Positions 7,261 to 11,504 of a stretch of 11,504 nucleotides of DNA are shown in pieces (positions within the stretch are counted from its first letter, which is position 1; the number at the start of each line of letters is the position of its first letter). Source of the stretch: Bacteroidota bacterium (GTDB lineage: Bacteria > Bacteroidota > Ignavibacteria > Kapaibacteriales > UBA2268). The DNA lies in NCBI GenBank assembly GCA_027371665.1, contig DAHXMP010000461.1:1-11504 (forward strand), given 5' to 3'. The notes beneath the pieces are model-generated. The model did no database searches. It was not told the origin of the DNA and worked only from the letters and a program-made list of their open reading frames with translations. Position numbers and translations under genes: made by a program.

Positions 7261-7773
7261 ATGAGCTGGAATTCCTTCGTAACTAAGCTGCAGGCGGCTT
7301 TCGGAGTAACCAAAAGCGAACTCCTCGTCGTTTTCGTACTCGTCTTCGGTTTGCTCGGCGGAACGCTCGTTCAGTACTTTTCCGGAGACTCTCAACATAA
7401 CAGCAGGAACAAAGAAGTTGCCGAAATCGTTTACCGGTCTCTCGACAGCCTCGCCGAAACTCAAAGAACGGCATACATCGGGACGGATGTCAAAGACAGT
7501 TCTTATCATGAGCTTGCAGTAGCAGATACTATCGTAAAAAAAGGTTTTTTCCCTCAGCAGGGAAGAAAAGCACAAGCTGGAACTATTATTGATTTGAACA
7601 AGGCTTCGAAAGTAGAACTGATGAGGCTTCCCGGTGTCGGGGAAAAAACGGCGATTAAAATCATTGAATACAGGCAATCATCTCTATTCCGCAAGCACGA
7701 AGACATAATGAAAATCAAAGGCATCGGTGCAAAAAAGTTTGCAAAGATGAAGGAATTTATCAGAATAAGATAA
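7261..7773 (+). CDS. Membrane-anchored helix-hairpin-helix (ComEA-like) protein
   Basis: A 170-residue protein with a short cytoplasmic N-terminus, one membrane span at about 20-38, a polar linker to about 108, and a C-terminal tandem helix-hairpin-helix unit (about 109-168). The two hairpins show LPGVGEKTA (123-131) and KGIGAKKF (153-160), preceded by the typical IDLNKAS start. This is the DNA-binding module of ComEA, which holds incoming DNA outside the membrane during natural transformation. The anchor-linker-HhH layout fits that role, though many genomes carry such proteins with no shown function. It lacks the SLBB domain of some ComEA proteins. No Shine-Dalgarno is visible; the ATG follows 123 bases with about 8% GC. 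No competence genes flank it, so I withhold a gene symbol. Confidence 0.82.
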   Translation: MSWNSFVTKLQAAFGVTKSELLVVFVLVFGLLGGTLVQYFSGDSQHNSRNKEVAEIVYRSLDSLAETQRTAYIGTDVKDSSYHELAVADTIVKKGFFPQQGRKAQAGTIIDLNKASKVELMRLPGVGEKTAIKIIEYRQSSLFRKHEDIMKIKGIGAKKFAKMKEFIRIR

Positions 7774-7960
7774 TGTTTTATTTGTTACTATTTAATTAGC
7801 AGGAAATCAATATTTAAATATTAATAATTATAAAATCAATAATTAATGTAATTAATAATAATAAAAAAAATGATTTTTAACCTTTGATTCAAATAAGCTT
7901 CATCATTTAGCAAATTTTATATTAATTTTAATTTTTTAATAATTAGGGATTCCTGGAAAA

Positions 7961-9328
7961 GTGATTATTATGAAATTCGGCGGGACATCCGTCAAGGATG
8001 CCGCAGCTATGGAAAATGTGCTCGGGATTGTCAAGTCTGCCAAAGACCGGAATCCCGTAGTCGTGCTTTCTGCTTGTTCCGGCATTACCGACAAACTTCT
8101 TAAGCTGGTAAACTCAGCTTCTAAAAAGCCTTTCAATAAGATTCTGCCAGAGATTAGTGAAATAAAAGAACATCACTTAAAGATTGTACAGGAACTGATT
8201 AAAGATGAACTTATAAGAAATGATTGTATCGAAATAGTTAAGACCTTGACATCACAGCTTGAAAAATTTATCGAAGGAGTAACGCTTTTAAAAGAATGTA
8301 CACCCCGCTCGCAGGATACTGCTGCCTCGTTCGGAGAGCTTTTGTCAACTTCAGTATTTGAATCTGCCTGCAGGGCTAAGGGTATTAATAGCGTTTTTGC
8401 CGATGCAAGGCAGATAATGCAGACTGACAGCAATTTTATGCAGGCTAATGTTGATTTTGAAGCAACGAGGCAAAATGCTGAAAAAATTATTTCTCCTTCT
8501 TCGGAAAAAAACAAGATATTCATTACACAAGGATTCATTGGCTCTGATGGGAACGGCATTACAACAACTCTTGGAAGGGGAGGTTCAGATTATTCTGCCG
8601 CAGTATTAGGTTCTGTTCTCGGAGTTGAGGAGATTCAAATTTGGACGGATGTCAGCGGGATTTTGACCGCTGACCCGAGACTCGTTCGTAACGCAAGAAC
8701 AATTCAACAGATGGGATTTGAAACTGTCAGGGAGTTGTCGTTTTTCGGAGCAAAGGTGCTTCATCCGGATACAATCAAACCTGCAATCGAGAACAGAATA
8801 CCCGTCAGGGTGCTGAATACCTTTAAACCGAAAGAAGCGGGAACCCTTATCCTGGAAACTTTGGCAGACACTTCTTCAAAACTGCAATCCGTTCACCTGA
8901 AAAGAAACTGCCTGCAGGTTAGCGTGGCATTGCCATACCAACAAAATCCCCATCATGTAATGGAGGAAATAATCAGGAAATCCGCTGAATTTGTTTTGCA
9001 GTTTGTTTCACTCAGTTATTTTGATGCAAATGCACTTATCCTCATTGATAATACTCAGCCGGCTGAAAATATGATTAAGGACATTTTATATAATTATAAA
9101 CATCGGATTAATAAAACGGCTTTGCTTTGTATGTGCGGTGTTAATTTGAACGGGAACGTCAGTCAGAAGAACACAATACCTGAAAATTTAACGGCGGTAT
9201 TATCACCATTCTCGCCCAATTCAATTCTTTATGGAGTTTCACAATCTTCAATTATAGCCTCTGTGCCTGAAGAGAACGCTGAAAAGGCTTTGGAAGCAGT
9301 GCATGAGTTGGTTTTGAAAAATTCGTGA
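7961..9328 (+). CDS. Aspartate kinase with C-terminal ACT domains
   Basis: Aspartokinase phosphorylates L-aspartate, the first step toward lysine, threonine, methionine and diaminopimelate. At 455 residues it is a normal monofunctional enzyme. The kinase domain (about 1-295) shows KFGGTSV (5-11), SFGELLSTS (123-131), FITQGFIGSDGNGITTTLG (187-205) with GRGGSDYSAA (205-214), and IWTDVSGILTADPR (227-240). Two ACT domains follow (about 308-385 and 386-452), the site of amino-acid feedback in this family; the usual Q-x-x-S-x-x-(S/N) effector segment appears as GVSQSSIIASV (425-435). I chose the GTG at 7961 because it gives the usual MI(I/V)MKFGG start and AGGGA (7945-7949) is well placed; an ATG at 7970 is the alternative. 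No homoserine dehydrogenase fusion or neighbour, and no lysine riboswitch in the 187 AT-rich bases upstream. Which effector inhibits it cannot be read from sequence. Confidence 0.95.
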   Translation: MIIMKFGGTSVKDAAAMENVLGIVKSAKDRNPVVVLSACSGITDKLLKLVNSASKKPFNKILPEISEIKEHHLKIVQELIKDELIRNDCIEIVKTLTSQLEKFIEGVTLLKECTPRSQDTAASFGELLSTSVFESACRAKGINSVFADARQIMQTDSNFMQANVDFEATRQNAEKIISPSSEKNKIFITQGFIGSDGNGITTTLGRGGSDYSAAVLGSVLGVEEIQIWTDVSGILTADPRLVRNARTIQQMGFETVRELSFFGAKVLHPDTIKPAIENRIPVRVLNTFKPKEAGTLILETLADTSSKLQSVHLKRNCLQVSVALPYQQNPHHVMEEIIRKSAEFVLQFVSLSYFDANALILIDNTQPAENMIKDILYNYKHRINKTALLCMCGVNLNGNVSQKNTIPENLTAVLSPFSPNSILYGVSQSSIIASVPEENAEKALEAVHELVLKNS

Positions 9329-9329
9329 T

Positions 9330-9343
9330 TGTTGTAATCAACA
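9330..9343 (+). terminator. Weak hairpin just after aspartokinase
   Basis: TGTTG, a TAAT loop and CAACA form a 5-bp stem one base after the TGA stop, followed by TATTTTAAA. The stem is short and the T-run imperfect, so terminator function is only possible. Confidence 0.25.
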
Positions 9344-9377
9344 TATTTTAAACGACAAAAATATTTATAATAATGTA

Positions 9378-9446
9378 ATTCTGTACGAAGTTAAGAATCT
9401 TACATAGTTGTCATAACAGTATTTGATTCTTCGTTTCACTCAGAAT
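9378..9446. repeat. Imperfect inverted repeat, dispersed-repeat-like
   Basis: Two 22-bp arms, 9378-9399 and 9425-9446, are inverted copies of each other with 16 of 22 positions matching (both bear ATTCTG at one end and AAGAATC at the other). A second perfect inverted pair, TTGTCAT (9408-9414) and ATGACAA (9445-9451), is interleaved with the right arm. The right arm (GATTCTTCGTTTCACTCAG and onward to AATGACA) resembles an intergenic sequence I have seen scattered through many bacterial genomes, usually read as TCATTCTGAGCGAAGCGAAG. The left arm looks like a decayed copy in opposite orientation. It may be a MITE-like element or a transcript-end hairpin; no transposase is near. Confidence 0.6.
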
Positions 9447-9557
9447 GACAAGAAAATCAATTAATTTTTGATTTGGCTTTTTATTATAATATTTTTGAAA
9501 GTTTATTTCTTGTTCAAATTTTCAGAACAAAAAAATATGAATAATTCCGGAGTAAAT

Positions 9558-11426
9558 ATGTCAACTTGTAAAAATGCTGTTCGAATGAGGAGAGCGGAGA
9601 TTTTATTTTTAAATATAGTGATTTTCTTATTCATTTTTATACAATCTCTGCCTTCCCAGCCTGTAACTCAACAGTTAATAGACAGGCTGAAAGAAGATGA
9701 ATATTTTCTCGCCTCCGATTCGCTCGAAGGCAGATTAGTTGCAAGCCCCGGCAATGAAAAAGCCCGGGATTATATCCTTGCACATTTCAGGCAATACGGC
9801 TTGGAGCCGGTCGCGGGGAAATATCTGCAATCCTTTCCTTATGATGCCGGGTTGAAGCTTGGCAAAAATAACGACATGGAAATTTCTTTTGTCGTTCAGA
9901 AACCGGGTATTCCCGAAAATATGCTTAAGCCGGTCAAGGTGAAATGGGCTCTCGGAGATGACTGGCACCCGATGCGATTCAGCGAAAACGGTTCCTGCTC
10001 GGGCGAGCTTGTGTTTGCTGGATATGGCATGACAGCGAAAGATTTGCATTATGACGATTATGAAGGGATTGACGTTAAGGGAAAAATCGTAATCGTGCTT
10101 GCCGACTCGGCTGAGGGACAGCCGTTGATTAAGGAGTTTCAGCCATATTCGGAATTGAGTTATAAAGTCACAAATGCCCGCGAACATGGTGCCGTCGGGA
10201 TTATTTTTGTGAAAACTCTCAGCGATTCCGCTAATACTTATTACAAATTTTATTATGACAGGCTCTTCAGAAATTCGGGCATCGTCGCCGTTCAGGTAAA
10301 CAGGACAGCAATAGCAAAACTGTTCCCGCATAATAAACCTTTGCTCGACTTAGAGAAAAAGATTAATAATGACCGTGTTCCTCAAAGTATCATTCTTCCC
10401 CATGTTAAATGTTCGGTTACAGTTGAGATTGAACCTGATATCAGGCAGATTGATAATGTAGTAGGAATGGTAAAAGGTTCCGACCCGAAACTCAACGATG
10501 AATATTTTGTTGTTGGTGCTCATTTTGACCATCTCGGATGGGGCGGGCCTTATTCACATTACAGGGGAAAGAAACCGATGATTCACAGTGGTGCCGACGA
10601 TAATGCCTCCGGTGTTTCCGATATAATCGAGCTCTCTTCGCAAATCTCGGCAAAACCCTTAAGGCGTTCTCTTATATTTATCGCTTTCAATGCTGAGGAA
10701 GAAGGGCTTCTCGGCTCATCATATTACGCAAATAATCCGCTTGTACCGCTCGACAAAACAAAGTTTATGCTCAATCTCGATATGGTTGGAAGGATGAAGG
10801 ATAACAGGGTGAATGTAATGGGAGCGGCTTCACAGCCTGAATTTTCAAAGATTACCGATTCGCTTGCGACAGCCGATTCGCTTACCTTGATTAAAGTCCC
10901 TGAAGCATATGCACCCAGCGACAATGCTTCGTTCTATACAAAGAAAATTCCCGTTCTTTTTCTATTCACGGATTTACACGCCGATTACCATACTCCCGGT
11001 GATAAGGTTGACAAAATCAACTTTGAAGGTTTGGGGCGGGCTACTCTCTTAACTGAACAATTTCTGAGGGCTATTGACAGCTATGATACAAATCCAGAAT
11101 ATATTGAAGTCAAGTCCCCTGAACCGTCAGGCGAAGAGCATTCTCCCGGTAAAGGCTATGGAAGGGTATCGCTGGGAGTAATTCCGGACTTTGCACCGAA
11201 TCCCAACGGATTAAGAATTACCGGAACGGTTGATGGAAGCCCCGCACAGAAAGCCGGGTTGAAGGACGGAGATGTAATAACAAAAATCGGTGATATGGCG
11301 ATTAAAAATTTATATGATTTATCTAAATGTTTACAGGAACTCAAAGCAGGTAACGAAGTTTTAATTAATTTTCTTCGTGGCGGAAAGGAAATCCAAACAA
11401 AATGTACTTTGGAAGCGAGAAAATAA
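9558..11426 (+). CDS. Exported M28 metallopeptidase with PA-like insert and C-terminal PDZ domain
   Basis: A zinc-dependent aminopeptidase-family protein of 622 residues from the ATG at 9558. Residues about 13-30 form a hydrophobic export signal after MRRAE; cleavage near SLPSQ is likely, and there is no lipobox. A PA-like domain lies at about 145-250 (ELVFAGYGM, VKGKIVIV, REHGAVGIIFV). The M28 metal-binding set is complete: His322 in AHFDHLGWGG, Asp347 in GADDNASG, Glu380/Glu381 in NAEEEGLLGS, Asp408 in NLDMVGR, and His478 in DYHTPGD. A PDZ domain occupies about 535-615 (RVSLGVIPD, SPAQKAGLKDGDVITKIG). It probably trims peptides in the periplasm or outside the cell. The frame stays open back to a TTG at 9468, but CCGGAG at 9548-9553 and the signal-peptide layout mark 9558 as the start. 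It stands alone; no neighbour tells its substrate. Confidence 0.93.
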   Translation: MSTCKNAVRMRRAEILFLNIVIFLFIFIQSLPSQPVTQQLIDRLKEDEYFLASDSLEGRLVASPGNEKARDYILAHFRQYGLEPVAGKYLQSFPYDAGLKLGKNNDMEISFVVQKPGIPENMLKPVKVKWALGDDWHPMRFSENGSCSGELVFAGYGMTAKDLHYDDYEGIDVKGKIVIVLADSAEGQPLIKEFQPYSELSYKVTNAREHGAVGIIFVKTLSDSANTYYKFYYDRLFRNSGIVAVQVNRTAIAKLFPHNKPLLDLEKKINNDRVPQSIILPHVKCSVTVEIEPDIRQIDNVVGMVKGSDPKLNDEYFVVGAHFDHLGWGGPYSHYRGKKPMIHSGADDNASGVSDIIELSSQISAKPLRRSLIFIAFNAEEEGLLGSSYYANNPLVPLDKTKFMLNLDMVGRMKDNRVNVMGAASQPEFSKITDSLATADSLTLIKVPEAYAPSDNASFYTKKIPVLFLFTDLHADYHTPGDKVDKINFEGLGRATLLTEQFLRAIDSYDTNPEYIEVKSPEPSGEEHSPGKGYGRVSLGVIPDFAPNPNGLRITGTVDGSPAQKAGLKDGDVITKIGDMAIKNLYDLSKCLQELKAGNEVLINFLRGGKEIQTKCTLEARK

Positions 11427-11504
11427 TATTAAATTTGTAAAAAAAGATGGAAATATAATAAAGGTTCCTTTTCATTAATCTTGAACAGAACAAATTCTTT
11501 GCCG
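11427..11504. other. Right-edge non-coding tail
   Basis: The 78 bases after the peptidase stop are AT-rich. I see no start of a further gene, no convincing terminator and no RNA gene before the window ends. Confidence 0.5.

Noticed and set aside
7774..7960. Regulatory RNA or lysine riboswitch upstream of aspartokinase
   Set aside because: The 187 bases are mostly A and T and show none of the conserved GC-containing helices of a lysine riboswitch.
9468..9557. Start of the M28 peptidase at the upstream TTG
   Set aside because: The added 30 residues form a second hydrophobic stretch from AT-rich DNA with no ribosome site; CCGGAG and the ATG at 9558 give a normal signal peptide.
9735..10331. 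198-codon open frame on the - strand inside the peptidase gene
   Set aside because: It is a mirror of the conserved + strand gene, and its translation shows no domain, signal or ribosome site.

Overview
The window is a stretch of bacterial chromosome with moderate GC in genes and very AT-rich spacers. All recognisable genes lie on the + strand. Weak or absent Shine-Dalgarno sites before several genes, the low-GC spacers, a secreted M28 peptidase with a C-terminal PDZ domain, and a KdpD-plus-receptor arrangement resembling that of Bacteroidota/Ignavibacteria together suggest the FCB group, perhaps Ignavibacteria or a relative. There is no rRNA or other marker here, so this is an inference.

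Positions 1-6360 hold a kdp potassium-uptake locus: the 3' half of kdpA, complete kdpB and kdpC, a small membrane receptor (4-helix-bundle ectodomain plus degenerate HAMP), and a kdpD that stops after its GAF-like region. Neither of the last two proteins has a histidine-kinase transmitter (no H-box, no HATPase), and there is no kdpE in the window. The KdpD ATPase/serine-kinase domain and the KdpB TGES motif that it targets in E. coli are both intact. This 'headless' K+ sensor pair is the most interesting system seen.

Positions 6361-7260 hold a low-GC MNT/HEPN (MntA/HepT-like) toxin-antitoxin pair that looks damaged. The antitoxin start region carries a 14-bp-spaced tandem duplication that creates a decoy start. 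The HEPN gene is cut by an in-frame amber codon, after which 23 further codons still read as the expected C-terminal helix.

Positions 7261-11504 hold apparently ordinary chromosomal genes: a membrane-anchored helix-hairpin-helix protein (ComEA-like fold), a monofunctional aspartokinase with two ACT domains, and an exported M28 metallopeptidase with a PA-like insert and a PDZ domain. The 229-bp spacer between aspartokinase and peptidase contains an imperfect inverted repeat that resembles a widely dispersed intergenic repeat. The last 78 bases hold no gene that I can see. No tRNA, CRISPR array, transposase or phage gene was found, and no gene-free stretch exceeds 300 bases.
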